NCBI GenBank assembly: GCA_015062685.1
Contig: SUUE01000001.1
Location: forward strand, 271,704 to 335,703
DNA length: 64,000 nt
DNA from: Coriobacteriaceae bacterium
Lineage (GTDB): Bacteria; Actinomycetota; Coriobacteriia; Coriobacteriales; Eggerthellaceae
Reading direction: 5' to 3'
Of this stretch, positions 15,918 to 23,684 are shown in pieces; positions within the stretch are counted from its first letter, which is position 1, and every line of letters starts with the position of its first letter. The notes beneath the pieces were generated by a model. The model searched no databases, was not told the origin of the DNA, and worked only from the letters and a program-made list of their open reading frames with translations. Position numbers and translations under genes: made by a program.

Positions 15918-17270
15918 CTACGTTCCTATGCAGAATGCGGCATAGAGGGGAAGGTGTTTCACCATGCACCCCGCCTCGCCGCCTTCAGTGGCGGAGAAGT
16001 CATTTGTCGAGAGCAGGTATGCGACGGGCGAACGCCCTTCCTTGACGAGCCGCGCGAGGCTCTTCGCCTTCACGTTGCGGCCCGACTTCACCTCTACCGG
16101 CACTATGCGCGCTTGCCGGTCCTGGAAGACGAAGTCGACTTCGCCGTTCCCGACCTTCGCGCTGGGCATCCAGTAGAACGTGGCGATTCCGTTGGCGCGC
16201 AGGGCCTGCATGACGCTGTTCTCCGCGAGCGCTCCGCGGAAATCGTCCGAGAGCAGCGACTTCAGTTTCGGATCGAGGAACAGCTCGGCTTCTATCCCGA
16301 ACTTGTGGAACATCAGCCCCGTGTCGCATATGTATTCCTTGAAGTAGCTGCCCCCGTCGCTGTTGAACGGGGCAAGGGGGGCGCTCGTGTCGCACGTGAG
16401 GTCGTTGCGCAGCACGATTCCCGCCGCCTCGAGCCATTCGAGCGGCTCGAGCAGCTGCGAGCGCCTGCCGCCACGCATGACCTCCGAGTACTTGAACTTC
16501 TTGGTCGACGCGCGGAGGAGCTGCTTGGGGAGGCTTTCCCAGATGCGCTTGGCGGCCGCTGCGCTAATGCCGTTGTCGGGATCCGTCATGTCGGCCGTGT
16601 ACGTGATGTCGATTTCCCCGTGGACCTCGCGCACTTCGCCGAACGAGCCCGAATCTCGGTATGCGCGCACCGCCTTGGGCATACCGCCGACTGCGAGGAA
16701 ACGTTGGTGGTAGTCGCTTGCGCGGTCGTGTAGCAGGTAGGGCTCGCATGTCTCGGCGTGTTTTCGGATGTCCGCCGCCATGGATTGCTCGCCGAGCGCC
16801 CAGAGAAACTCCTCGAAGGTCAGGGGGTACATGCGCACGTGCTTTACATCCGAAGGGAAGGGCAGCTTGCGCTGCTTCACCGTGACGCCGAGCAAACTAC
16901 CCGTCGCGGCGACGCGCCAGGGCGAGCCCGCGAAGAAGCGCAGGCTGTTCAACGCCTTTTCGCAAAGCTGCACCTCGTCGAGCAAGATAAGGGAGCTCTC
17001 GGGGCTGAGGGGCTTCCGCTTGTACTCCGAGATACGCGCCACGATACCGTCGATGTCGTCGGTCGGGACGTCGAAGATCGCCGAGGCGCGTTCGAGGTCG
17101 GTCTGGAAGTCGAGTTTTACGAAGCCGTCGCCGTAGAGCCGTTTGCCGCATTGCTCGACCAGGAACGTTTTGCCCACGCGGCGCGCTCCTTGGATGAGCA
17201 GCGGGCGGGGATCGTTTCCTGTCGCCCACTTCTCGAAGTCCGTTTCGAGCACTCGTCGCATCGCTTGCAT
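15918..17270 (-). CDS. AAA family ATPase with DUF4143 domain (second)
   Basis: A 450-residue protein of the same AAA_14 + DUF4143 family as the gene at 228-1439 but only distantly similar. It has Walker A IQGARRVGKTFL (near residue 28), Walker B SLILLDEVQL (near 92), sensor VAATGSLLGV, the DUF4143 helical region (LAVGGMPKAVRAYRDS), and a C-terminal nuclease-like GEVDFVFQDR...VPVEVKSGRN. The start at 17270 has a GGAG site 3-6 bases upstream. It is transcribed away from the Sel1 lipoprotein. Its promoter region contains two perfect palindromes, so it is probably tightly repressed or self-regulated. Confidence 0.87.
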   Translation of the reverse strand: MQAMRRVLETDFEKWATGNDPRPLLIQGARRVGKTFLVEQCGKRLYGDGFVKLDFQTDLERASAIFDVPTDDIDGIVARISEYKRKPLSPESSLILLDEVQLCEKALNSLRFFAGSPWRVAATGSLLGVTVKQRKLPFPSDVKHVRMYPLTFEEFLWALGEQSMAADIRKHAETCEPYLLHDRASDYHQRFLAVGGMPKAVRAYRDSGSFGEVREVHGEIDITYTADMTDPDNGISAAAAKRIWESLPKQLLRASTKKFKYSEVMRGGRRSQLLEPLEWLEAAGIVLRNDLTCDTSAPLAPFNSDGGSYFKEYICDTGLMFHKFGIEAELFLDPKLKSLLSDDFRGALAENSVMQALRANGIATFYWMPSAKVGNGEVDFVFQDRQARIVPVEVKSGRNVKAKSLARLVKEGRSPVAYLLSTNDFSATEGGEAGCMVKHLPLYAAFCIGT

Positions 17271-17283
17271 AGAGCTCCAATCA

Positions 17284-17330
17284 ATTACATGTAATAGAAC
17301 TACACGAAATTATATTATTTCGTGTAGTTC
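17284..17330. promoter_or_regulatory. Two perfect palindromes in the ATPase promoter
   Basis: ATTACATGTAAT (17284-17295) is immediately followed by GAACTACACGAAAT (17297-17310), a 6-bp AT centre and the exact complement (17317-17330). They lie 14-60 bp upstream of the DUF4143 ATPase start. Their size and perfection suggest operators or, for the larger one, a transcript hairpin. Confidence 0.6.
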
Positions 17331-17378
17331 AATACAATAAGTTGCAGGACAAGGGGAGCGCCCTCTTCCATAAAAATG

Positions 17379-17425
17379 AGACAGCGGAGCCTGACCCCCC
17401 CGCTGTCTGATGTTTTTGGTAGGTT
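17379..17425. terminator. Bidirectional terminator-like hairpin
   Basis: AGACAGCGG (17379-17387) pairs with CCGCTGTCT (17400-17408). A-rich sequence lies on the left and T-runs on the right (TGTTTTTGG, then TTTTTTA), so it could stop transcription in either direction between the divergent ATPase and lipoprotein genes. Confidence 0.45.
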
Positions 17426-17514
17426 TTTTATAGGCTCGTATGCTCCGTAGCCTGCTTCCGTGGTAACAATGGCTGCGCCCGTGGATAACGAGCTTGATGT
17501 GAAAGGTGGAGGCC

Positions 17515-18675
17515 ATGAAGAAATCCCCGGTAGTCGCATTGGCATGCTGCGCGCTGACGCTGGCGTTGGGGCTCGCCGGATGCGGCGGGAGCGGAAGTGC
17601 CTCGTCGGCGGCATCGGGCAGCGCAGCCAGCGCCAGCGCAAGCGCAAGTTCTGTTTCGCCAGAAGGCGCGGCGACGTCCGAGGGCAAGATGGCGCTCAAC
17701 GAGGGCATCGATTACTGGTTCGGCATCAACGGCAAGGCCTTCGACATGGCCAAAGCGCGCGACGCATTCAAGAGGGCAACCGAGTTCGGCAGCGCTGAAG
17801 CCTATTACTGGCTTGGTGACGTGCGCCGATACGACCAAGACGCCGGTCGCTGGCCCGAGGTGCTCGCCTTCTACCAGAAAGCAGTCGACAAAGGTTCGTC
17901 CTACGGATACTACGGCCTCGGCACGCTCTACGAGACGGGCTACGGGGTCGATAAGGACGTCCAGAAGGCAATCGAGCTTTACCAGAAGGCGGCCGACGGG
18001 GGATGCCTGATGGGCAATGTGGGGTTGGGCAACCTCTACAGCGGCATCTGCGGCATCGACAACGGTGTCGCAGTTGACGCTGCGAAAGCGCAAGCCAACT
18101 ACACCGCCGCGCTCGAAAGCGAGGATTTCGCGACCCGTAACGCCGCTCGCGTGGGCTTGGGCGACCTGAATCGTTATGCCATCGGCGCTGAAGCTGACCA
18201 GGCCAAGGCGCTCGAGTGGTACCAGAAGGCGGCAGACGAGGGCTATTACCTGGCTTGCCGACGTGTGGGCGATACGTACCGCCCTGACGCCGGCATTGCA
18301 GAAAGCGATCCCGACAAGATGGTTGAATGGTACGGGAAAGAGGCGGCAGGCGGCTTTTCCTATTCGCTCGGCGCGGTGTACATGAACGGCATTGGCGTCG
18401 AGGCCGATCCCGCGAAGGCGCGCGAGATCTTCCAGAACGCCCTCGACGAGGGCGATCGCAGCGCGGCGATGTGCATGTGCGGGCTTGTGCTCATGAACGC
18501 CAACGGAATTGGACAGGATAAAGACAAAGAGGCCGCCATTGATTGGTGCTACAAGGCAATCGACGCATGCGGGCCCTTCGACGACAGCGACAACCCTGAA
18601 GAAAGGCTGCACAAGCCGTTGCCGTACGCGAGGTATGTCCTCGAGCACTACGGCCAGCCGCTCGAGCGCTCGTAG
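17515..18675 (+). CDS. Sel1-repeat lipoprotein
   Basis: A 386-residue exported lipoprotein. The lipoprotein signal peptide (MKKSPVVALACCALTLALG) ends in the lipobox LAGC, followed by a Ser/Ala-rich spacer. About seven Sel1/TPR-like units follow, for example 'YYGLGTLYETGYGVDKD', 'ALEWYQKAADEGYYLACRRV' and 'GAVYMNGIGVEADPAKARE'. Sel1 proteins act as protein-binding scaffolds, here on the outer face of the membrane; the partner is unknown. I chose the ATG at 17515 because AAAGGTG lies at optimal spacing; the GTG at 17506 is too close to it. No operon partner is apparent. Confidence 0.82.
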   Translation: MKKSPVVALACCALTLALGLAGCGGSGSASSAASGSAASASASASSVSPEGAATSEGKMALNEGIDYWFGINGKAFDMAKARDAFKRATEFGSAEAYYWLGDVRRYDQDAGRWPEVLAFYQKAVDKGSSYGYYGLGTLYETGYGVDKDVQKAIELYQKAADGGCLMGNVGLGNLYSGICGIDNGVAVDAAKAQANYTAALESEDFATRNAARVGLGDLNRYAIGAEADQAKALEWYQKAADEGYYLACRRVGDTYRPDAGIAESDPDKMVEWYGKEAAGGFSYSLGAVYMNGIGVEADPAKAREIFQNALDEGDRSAAMCMCGLVLMNANGIGQDKDKEAAIDWCYKAIDACGPFDDSDNPEERLHKPLPYARYVLEHYGQPLERS

Positions 18676-18689
18676 CGCGAAGGCTTTTC

Positions 18690-18913
18690 TTATTCTCCAA
18701 GCAAAAAATCTCGCTTCTTGAACACGAACGTCTTGTAGCGGAAGGCATCGGCTTCAGTACTTGAGCGTTCCGTTTGTGCCGAAAAGCCCGTCGTGCTCCT
18801 CCTGGCTAATCACCTTGGTGCTGATGCCCTTCGCGCCCGCGCAATCTATAGCACCTTGAAGACTCCAGGTATCGGTCCAGAACTTGCCCGTCTCGTCATT
18901 GACGACGGCATAG
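18690..18913 (-). pseudogene. C-terminal gene remnant with frameshift
   Basis: On the minus strand a frame without any start reads IGRKPYAVVNDETGKFW, TDTWSLQGAIDCAGAKG and ISTKVISQEEHDGLFGTNG, then LKY and a stop (18754-18756). The frame one base over continues as EADAFRYKTFVFKKRDFLLGE and ends at TAA 18690-18692. Together they read as the C-terminus of one protein, broken by a frameshift near 18756 and truncated at its 5' side at about 18913. I do not recognise the family. Confidence 0.55.
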
Positions 18914-19165
18914 GGCTTTCTGCCAATCTATGCGGAAGTGCAGATCGGCGAGGAGCCGATTTACGATTACCAGACAGTAATTGTATTCAACGATGGATAC
19001 ACTTGCTACACTCAGGCAGAAGCTTCTGCTCACGCTCAAGCAGCAGGCCGCGGCGCCAATCTCAATTATCTTACTGAGCACCAGCAAATCCAGGTCGGAT
19101 CCCAACCCATCTACGAGACCCAGGTAGTCGGATACCGTTGCTCCGGCTGCGGCGCGCAGAAGTAG
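18914..19165 (+). pseudogene. C-terminal remnant of a zinc-ribbon-tailed protein
   Basis: An open frame (stop at 18911-18913) reads IYAEVQIGEEPIYDYQTVIV, a CYTQAEASAHAQAAG segment, then QVGSQPIYETQVVGYRCSGC and GAQK. PIYDYQTV and PIYETQVV look like two units of a repeat, and the CxxC ends the protein, as in some actinobacterial surface proteins. A GTG at 18938 could start translation but has no ribosome site. It abuts the oppositely oriented remnant at 18690-18913, so the junction near 18914 is probably a rearrangement point. Confidence 0.45.
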
Positions 19166-19258
19166 GCTTCAACGTCCTCTCGGCACTTTACCGGCATGAT
19201 GCTTCATATGGCGGGACACGCTACCCATTCCCGCCAGCATGGAATCCGACGTGGTGAT

Positions 19259-19410
19259 AATGGCGAGGTTTTCACTGCCCGCAAGACAGATAAAACCCCG
19301 TGACCTGGGGTAACGCATTCGCAACCACGCGGAAGGGCCCGCAAATCAATGAAAACCTCGCGATTTCTGCCACACCCAGCACCGAAGCGGCAAAAATCGC
19401 GGGGGTTTCA
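19259..19410. repeat. Two-hairpin intergenic repeat, B type, degenerate copy (B1)
   Basis: This contains a half-stem ATGGCGAGGTTTTCAC, the core GATAAAACCCCGTGACC (near 19290) and a full second hairpin, TGAAAACCTCGCGATTTCTG (19350 onward) with its near-complement ending GGGGGTTTCA (19389-19410). The first hairpin has lost its left arm. It is the same family as 44370-44521 and 52838-53041. It lies in the gene-free stretch 19166-19471. Confidence 0.6.
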
Positions 19411-19471
19411 CGCGTCCTCATCGGATTTCGCAGATTGCCGGGCGAACATGGCACCAAGCGCATCGCAAGGC

Positions 19472-19789
19472 CTACGGGTTGCGTCTACGGATGAACACGC
19501 CCGCTGCGGAAGCGACGACGACGGGTGCGCACACGGCAACGAGCAGGCCGTCTTCGGGCGATTCGTAATCCGGTGCGAGCAGGTAGGATTCCTTCAGGAT
19601 GTAATCCTGTTGGAAGCGATAGTCCTCGCTGAGGGTCCAGTCGTCGTCGGCGGAGTAGCTCGTGCCGTCAGCTGCCACAACCTTGCCCGTTCCGTGGTAT
19701 TCGTAGGGCTCTCCTCCGCTCTCCCGCACCGCCGATCGCCAGCAGCACGAAAAGCGCGAGAGCAACGACCCCTTGACGGCCCTCTTCAT
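19472..19789 (-). pseudogene. Small membrane-anchored protein with compensating frameshifts in its signal peptide
   Basis: The C-terminal 80 residues look coding: EPYEYHGTGKVVAADGTSYS, an acidic middle, and a final membrane segment (GLLVAVCAPVVVASAAGVF) ending RRRNP. The N-terminus in this frame, MKRAVKGSLLSRFSCCWRSA, is not a signal peptide, but after MKRAVKG the frame one base over reads VVALALFVLLAIGGAGE, a perfect one. A -1 shift at the GGGG run (19769-19772) and a compensating shift near 19715-19728 would explain this. The ancestral protein was probably an extracytoplasmic domain between two membrane segments. Function unknown. Confidence 0.5.
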
Positions 19790-19844
19790 ACGAGACCTCA
19801 TTCCCTAGAAGAGCGGATCGGAATCTGGAATATGCACCTGTCGG

Positions 19845-20576
19845 CTAAGCGCCCTCTCCCCCTTGCTCCACTTCGGCGATGTCTTTTTGCGAAGTCTCTT
19901 TCAGGGAATACGTGTCGAAAGCGAGCGTAGCCGGCAGCTGAATCTCTATGCGGTCAATCCTGTGCATCACGGCATGGCCGCGAATCAGGGACAAATCGAA
20001 AACATGCCCTCCCCGTGCTCGGTCTCCCGACAGAAAATGCACGTGCCAGCCGGGAGCGTTGATGCCGTCCATGAAATCCGGGTGGTAGACGCACACGAGC
20101 GTGCCATCCAGCTTCTCGAACGTGAATTCCCTCTGCGTCGTTGCGAGCATGTCCTTCAGGGTGATGTGGTCCGCCCGATACGCCGATTCCGAGCGCGCGG
20201 ACACGCTATCGAACGCACCTGTCACCGTCACGACGTGCATGCTGTTCAAGGCGTACGCCTCGTCGATCTTGCAGGTGAGCTCGTGCTTGAGGGCGTCGAT
20301 GCCGCGCGCCTCCCCTAGCTCGAACGCGGTGCCGCCCTCCACCGAGGCAACGGAGGCGAACGGCACGCCGGTGCCCGGGGCGGGCCTCGCGACGCTCCCG
20401 TCCTGCCGGGCGCGGTAGCACACGCCATCGAGCAGGATCATCTCGCCATCCACGCCCTCGAAGGTTCCCAGCCCGACGTCGCCCATGCTCTCCAGTTCTT
20501 CCACGGTGATCACGCTGCGCGTGTATCCCGCGACGAGAGCCTGCAACGTTGACACCTGAAACATCTTGTTGACCAT
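19845..20576 (-). CDS. budA: Alpha-acetolactate decarboxylase
   Basis: A 243-residue cytosolic zinc enzyme that converts (S)-2-acetolactate to (R)-acetoin, diverting pyruvate carbon from acid formation. The family landmarks are present: MFQVSTLQALVAGYT near the start, LGTFEGVDGEMILLDG, and the metal-binding stretch WHVHFLSGDRARGGHV (H-x-H...H). The length is that of the family. No acetolactate synthase lies nearby, so acetolactate must come from amino-acid biosynthesis or a gene elsewhere. The start at 20576 has only a weak ribosome site; Met5 is an alternative. Confidence 0.92.
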   Translation of the reverse strand: MVNKMFQVSTLQALVAGYTRSVITVEELESMGDVGLGTFEGVDGEMILLDGVCYRARQDGSVARPAPGTGVPFASVASVEGGTAFELGEARGIDALKHELTCKIDEAYALNSMHVVTVTGAFDSVSARSESAYRADHITLKDMLATTQREFTFEKLDGTLVCVYHPDFMDGINAPGWHVHFLSGDRARGGHVFDLSLIRGHAVMHRIDRIEIQLPATLAFDTYSLKETSQKDIAEVEQGGEGA

Positions 20577-20938
20577 GTTTCGTCCGTTTCAGAAACGTTC
20601 CGGATAGTTCAGCGCATTCGCCCGCCCAGCCTATACAGGCGGGGATTCGCCGACTCAAATTCTACGCGAATGCGGCGGAGCGCGCCCTCGGCAAGACACA
20701 CGGTAAGCGAACCGTTTAACCGCCGAGAACCTGGGGCCCAGCGAAACCCGAGCATCGCAACTCGCCGCGAAAGGCCTATCGCCATGCCGTTTATGGAGAT
20801 ACTTTCACAACTTCGATAATATCCCTTGACTTAGACCATAGTCTAAGTCGCAAGCTGTTCCCAGAGACAACGAGCTTGCACGCAAACACGCTGCAGGTCA
20901 TCGCCGTTCACTTCTGGGAAAAGGAGGTGAAGAACGCA
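20577..20938. other. Divergent promoter region between budA and the MerR gene
   Basis: 362 bp without a gene. Near budA there is a short dyad (CGTTTCAGAAACG at 20581-20596). The MerR-side promoter with its dyad lies at 20826-20847. The middle is GC-rich with no further structure that I can support. Confidence 0.45.
20826..20847 (+). promoter_or_regulatory. MerR-type operator overlapping a -35 element
   Basis: TTGACT (20826-20831) overlaps a perfect dyad, CTTAGAC (20830-20836)-CATA-GTCTAAG (20841-20847). A dyad between or overlapping the promoter elements is the hallmark of MerR-family sites. It lies 92 bp upstream of the MerR gene and probably controls it and the flavodoxin/cupin genes behind it. 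No good -10 hexamer is visible at the usual distance. Confidence 0.6.
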
Positions 20939-21397
20939 ATGGACAGACTCTACACCATAGGCGAGGCGGCCGAGGAGCTTGGCATGCCCGCGACCACCAT
21001 CCGTTTCTACGACAAGAACGGGCTCATACCCAACGTGTCGCGGACCGGCGGCGGCGTGCGCCTGTTCGACGAAGACGATTTGGAATGGATGCGATTCGTC
21101 GAGCGCCTGAAAGCTTCCGGCATGCCCATCAAGGAGATACGCAAGTACATACAGCTCTACCTTGAAGGGGACTCCACCATCGAGGAGCGCCGCAAGATCG
21201 TCTACGAGCGCAAGGCCGCTATCGAAGCGCAGCTTGAAGACCTCAAGCTCGCATGCGACTTCATATCCTACAAATGCTGGTTCTACGACGTGGCCAGCGA
21301 ATCGGGCACGTGCGACACACCGCGCAACATGCCCCTCGACGAGCTGCCCGACGACATCCGCCGCATCAAGGCGAAGTGCAGGATCAACCGATACTAG
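20939..21397 (+). CDS. MerR family transcriptional regulator
   Basis: A 152-residue regulator. The winged helix-turn-helix occupies residues 1-70 (YTIGEAAEELGMPATTIRFY, DKNGLIPNVSRTGGGVRLF). A long dimerisation helix follows, and the C-terminus is Cys-rich (CDFISYKCWFYDVASESGTC), suggesting a thiol, electrophile or metal signal. The translation start is the ATG at 20939 behind AAGGAGGT (20921-20928). The gene leads a cluster of flavodoxin and cupin genes and stands behind its likely operator. MerR regulators of this AdhR/NmlR-like group commonly control redox-detoxification genes, which fits the neighbours. Confidence 0.87.
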   Translation: MDRLYTIGEAAEELGMPATTIRFYDKNGLIPNVSRTGGGVRLFDEDDLEWMRFVERLKASGMPIKEIRKYIQLYLEGDSTIEERRKIVYERKAAIEAQLEDLKLACDFISYKCWFYDVASESGTCDTPRNMPLDELPDDIRRIKAKCRINRY

Positions 21398-21406
21398 GAG
21401 GCGCCA

Positions 21407-21592
21407 ATGCGAAACGACATGATGACCAGAAGGGGCTTCGTGACAACGTCGGGGAGCAGCGGCATCAACGCCGCCTCCGACGAGCTCAAGGGCTTGGCGC
21501 CCGGTGCCGAATGGATTGGAGCCAGGCGGTTCGCGGCGAGCGCGGCCGAAGCGGAGGTTGCCGAATGGGCCGATTCGCTCGGCATACGCTAA
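21407..21592 (+). pseudogene. Flavodoxin C-terminal remnant
   Basis: A 61-codon frame with a strong AGGAGG (21396-21401) and ATG. After nine residues (MRNDMMTRR) it reads GFVTTSGSSGINAASDELKG, LAPGAEWIGARRF and EVAEWADSLGIR, which matches only the last third of flavodoxins (compare FATSGGSGLGQAPQRM in the intact neighbour). The FMN-binding N-terminus is missing, so an internal deletion has joined the ribosome site to the tail. It is expressed in principle but cannot bind FMN like a flavodoxin. Confidence 0.65.
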
Positions 21593-21627
21593 CGAGTTGT
21601 TGAGAAACCTATAGAAAAGAGGACACC

Positions 21628-22110
21628 ATGGCAAAGACTCTGGTCGCATACTTCAGCGCAAGCGGGGTTACCGCAAAGGTAGCGGAGGATCTGGCTGCAG
21701 CTCTCGGCGCGGATTCGTTCGAGATCGCACCCGAGCAGCCCTACACGAATGCGGACCTGAACTGGCGAGACAAAACGAGCCGCACGACCATCGAGATGAA
21801 CGACGAGGCATGCCGTCCCGAAATTGCGGGAGAGGTTGCCGACATGGCCGCTTACGACACCGTGTTCGTCGGCTTTCCCGTGTGGTGGTACGTGGAGCCG
21901 CGCATCATCGACACGTTCCTGGAAGCTTACGACTTCTCCGGCAAGACGATCGTGCCTTTCGCCACGAGCGGCGGCAGCGGCTTGGGCCAAGCCCCGCAGC
22001 GCATGCAGACGATCGCTCCAGGCGCAAAGGTGCTCCAAGGCGGGCTCCTGAACGGCCGCCCCTCGCAAGCAGAGCTCGCGCAATGGGCCGAGCGCGCCCT
22101 GGAGGCGTAG
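21628..22110 (+). CDS. Flavodoxin
   Basis: A 160-residue FMN-binding electron carrier. The phosphate-binding loop YFSASGVTAKVAE lies at residues 8-20. VGFPVWWYVEPRIIDTFLE and PFATSGGSGLGQA form the other FMN-contacting loops. It resembles the long-chain Flavodoxin_4-type proteins that accompany aldo/keto reductases in anaerobes. The start ATG at 21628 has AGAGGA upstream. It follows the flavodoxin remnant and precedes an aldo/keto reductase stub, so it probably served a small redox pathway that has been partly deleted. Confidence 0.87.
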   Translation: MAKTLVAYFSASGVTAKVAEDLAAALGADSFEIAPEQPYTNADLNWRDKTSRTTIEMNDEACRPEIAGEVADMAAYDTVFVGFPVWWYVEPRIIDTFLEAYDFSGKTIVPFATSGGSGLGQAPQRMQTIAPGAKVLQGGLLNGRPSQAELAQWAERALEA

Positions 22111-22114
22111 CATC

Positions 22115-22194
22115 ATGGATTACACGGAGCTGGGCAAGAGCGACTTGAAGGTCTCGCGAACGCGAAATACCTGAAAGCCGAGAAAACATCGTGA
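22115..22194 (+). pseudogene. Aldo/keto reductase remnant
   Basis: ATG 22115 opens MDYTELGKSDLKVSRTRNT and stops at 22172. The first 15 residues match the start of aldo/keto reductases (M-x-Y-x-x-LGKS-x-LKVSR). The next frame over then gives AKYLKAEKTS and a stop at 22192-22194, which looks like a C-terminus. The whole TIM barrel between them is gone, so a deletion of roughly 900 bp is inferred. Confidence 0.6.
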
Positions 22195-22211
22195 AGAAAG
22201 AAGGCAAGCAA

Positions 22212-22973
22212 ATGAGCGAGAAAATCGTGCAGACTGCGGGCAGGGACCAGCTGGGAGGGTTTGCGCCCGCCTTCGCCCACCTCAATGACGACGTGCTGTT
22301 CGGGGAGGTTTGGAACGAGGAAGCCATAGACGTCAAGACCAAGTGCATCGTCACCGTGGTCGCGCTCATGGCCTCCGGCATCACGGACTCGTCACTCATG
22401 TACCACCTGCAGAATGCGAGGGCGCACGGCGTCACCAAGGAGGAAGCCGCCGCGATCATCACGCATGCGACGATGTACGTGGGGTGGCCCAAGGGCTGGG
22501 CGGTGTTTCGCCTCGCCATGGACGTGTGGGGCGAGGACAAGCCGGCGCTCACGGAAAAGGACCGCTTCCAGAACGAGATCATCTTCCCGATCGGCGCGCC
22601 CAACGACGCCTTCGCGCAGTACTTCGTCGGCCAGAGCTATCTTGCACCCGTGTCGTCGGAGCAGGTGCCGATCTACAACGTCACCTTCGAACCCGGATGC
22701 CGCAACAACTGGCACATCCACCACGCTTCCGAAGGAGGCGGGCAGACGCTCGTCTGCGTGGGCGGCCGCGGGTACTACCAGGAATGGGGCAAAGACGCCG
22801 TCGAGATGCTGCCGGGCACGGTGGTGAACATTCCCGCCGGGGTCAAGCACTGGCACGGAGCCGCTGCAGACTCCTGGTTCGCGCACCTCGCCGTGGAGGT
22901 GCCGGGGGCGGATGCGAGCAACGAGTGGCTCGAGCCGGTTTCAGACGACGAGTACCTCAAGGCGCAGGCGTAA
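22212..22973 (+). CDS. Carboxymuconolactone decarboxylase (AhpD-like)-cupin fusion protein
   Basis: A 253-residue two-domain protein. Residues 1-115 have the CMD/AhpD fold (VKTKCIVTVVALMASGITDS, KEEAAAIITHATMYVGWPKG) without the CxxC of peroxidase-type AhpD. Residues 140-245 are a cupin with metal ligands in HIHHASEGGGQTLVCVGG and PAGVKHWHGA (HxH...E...H). Such fusions accompany flavodoxin and aldo/keto reductase genes in many anaerobes, and their substrate is unknown. I prefer the ATG at 22212 to the GTG at 22191, as AAGAAGG lies just upstream. It is the last gene of the MerR-led cluster. Confidence 0.85.
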   Translation: MSEKIVQTAGRDQLGGFAPAFAHLNDDVLFGEVWNEEAIDVKTKCIVTVVALMASGITDSSLMYHLQNARAHGVTKEEAAAIITHATMYVGWPKGWAVFRLAMDVWGEDKPALTEKDRFQNEIIFPIGAPNDAFAQYFVGQSYLAPVSSEQVPIYNVTFEPGCRNNWHIHHASEGGGQTLVCVGGRGYYQEWGKDAVEMLPGTVVNIPAGVKHWHGAAADSWFAHLAVEVPGADASNEWLEPVSDDEYLKAQA

Positions 22974-23043
22974 CGCTACATGAGCGCCCGGGGCAACGGC
23001 CGGGCATCGATGACGCAGCCGCCCGCTCTTCACGACTGGGCGG

Positions 23044-23469
23044 CTATTCGTCGCCGTGAAGGACGTCATAGGTCATGAGCGCCGCGCCCACGATGTAGTC
23101 GTCGCACGGGCGCTTCGGCAGGTTGCCGGTGAGCCCCTTCAGGTCACTGCAGATGCTCGACGCGTATTCCTCGCGAAAACGCCTGACCAGCGGCTTTATC
23201 AGCTCGTACGTGCGCGCCTTGGTCGTGGGGTTGTGCGGCCCTTCGCTGATCGTGCACCCTGCGATGGCGCATGCGCCCGCCAGCGCCCCGCACGTTTCCG
23301 TGTGAGTGGCCAACCCGCCACCGAGCCCCTCGGCCAGCTTGAACGCTGTAGCCTCGTCAATGCCGACGCTATCGGCGAACGTGCACACGATTGCCTGCGC
23401 GCAATTGAAGCCCTTCCCATGAAACTCGAGCGCCTTCTTGGCGCATTCTTCCCTGCTCATAGATGTCAT
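23044..23469 (-). CDS. C_GCAxxG_C_C family protein
   Basis: A 141-residue small redox-type protein. The family signature is visible: GFNCAQAIVCTFADSVG, GLGGGLATHTETCGALAGAC, a CTIS Cys, and SSICSDLKG...PCDDYIVGAA, giving the spaced Cys residues that name the family. These proteins may bind a metal cofactor; some are fused to oxidoreductase domains, but no biochemical role is settled. The start ATG at 23469 follows AAGGAG. It is convergent with the CMD-cupin gene, and AGCCGCCC...GGGCGGCT (23017-23045) forms a hairpin at the shared 3' end. Confidence 0.82.
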   Translation of the reverse strand: MTSMSREECAKKALEFHGKGFNCAQAIVCTFADSVGIDEATAFKLAEGLGGGLATHTETCGALAGACAIAGCTISEGPHNPTTKARTYELIKPLVRRFREEYASSICSDLKGLTGNLPKRPCDDYIVGAALMTYDVLHGDE

Positions 23470-23684
23470 GTGGTTCCGGCTCCTTAAACTGCTGAAATGA
23501 TTAACCCATGATAACGCACCGGAACGAGCGCACCCACCACGTCGACAGCAAACGCCCCCTTACCCAGGCGTGACGCTCTGTAAACATCTCCCCCAAAGCC
23601 AATGGACCAGCCGAGATGCTGAATTAAACTTAATGAGTTATGGCGTGTTTACGTCGCAGCCCCAGCATGATGCGAGGTGCACCA

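Noticed and set aside
17379-17408. Riboswitch upstream of the Sel1 lipoprotein
   Set aside because: Only one simple hairpin with flanking A and T runs is visible, which is better explained as a terminator.
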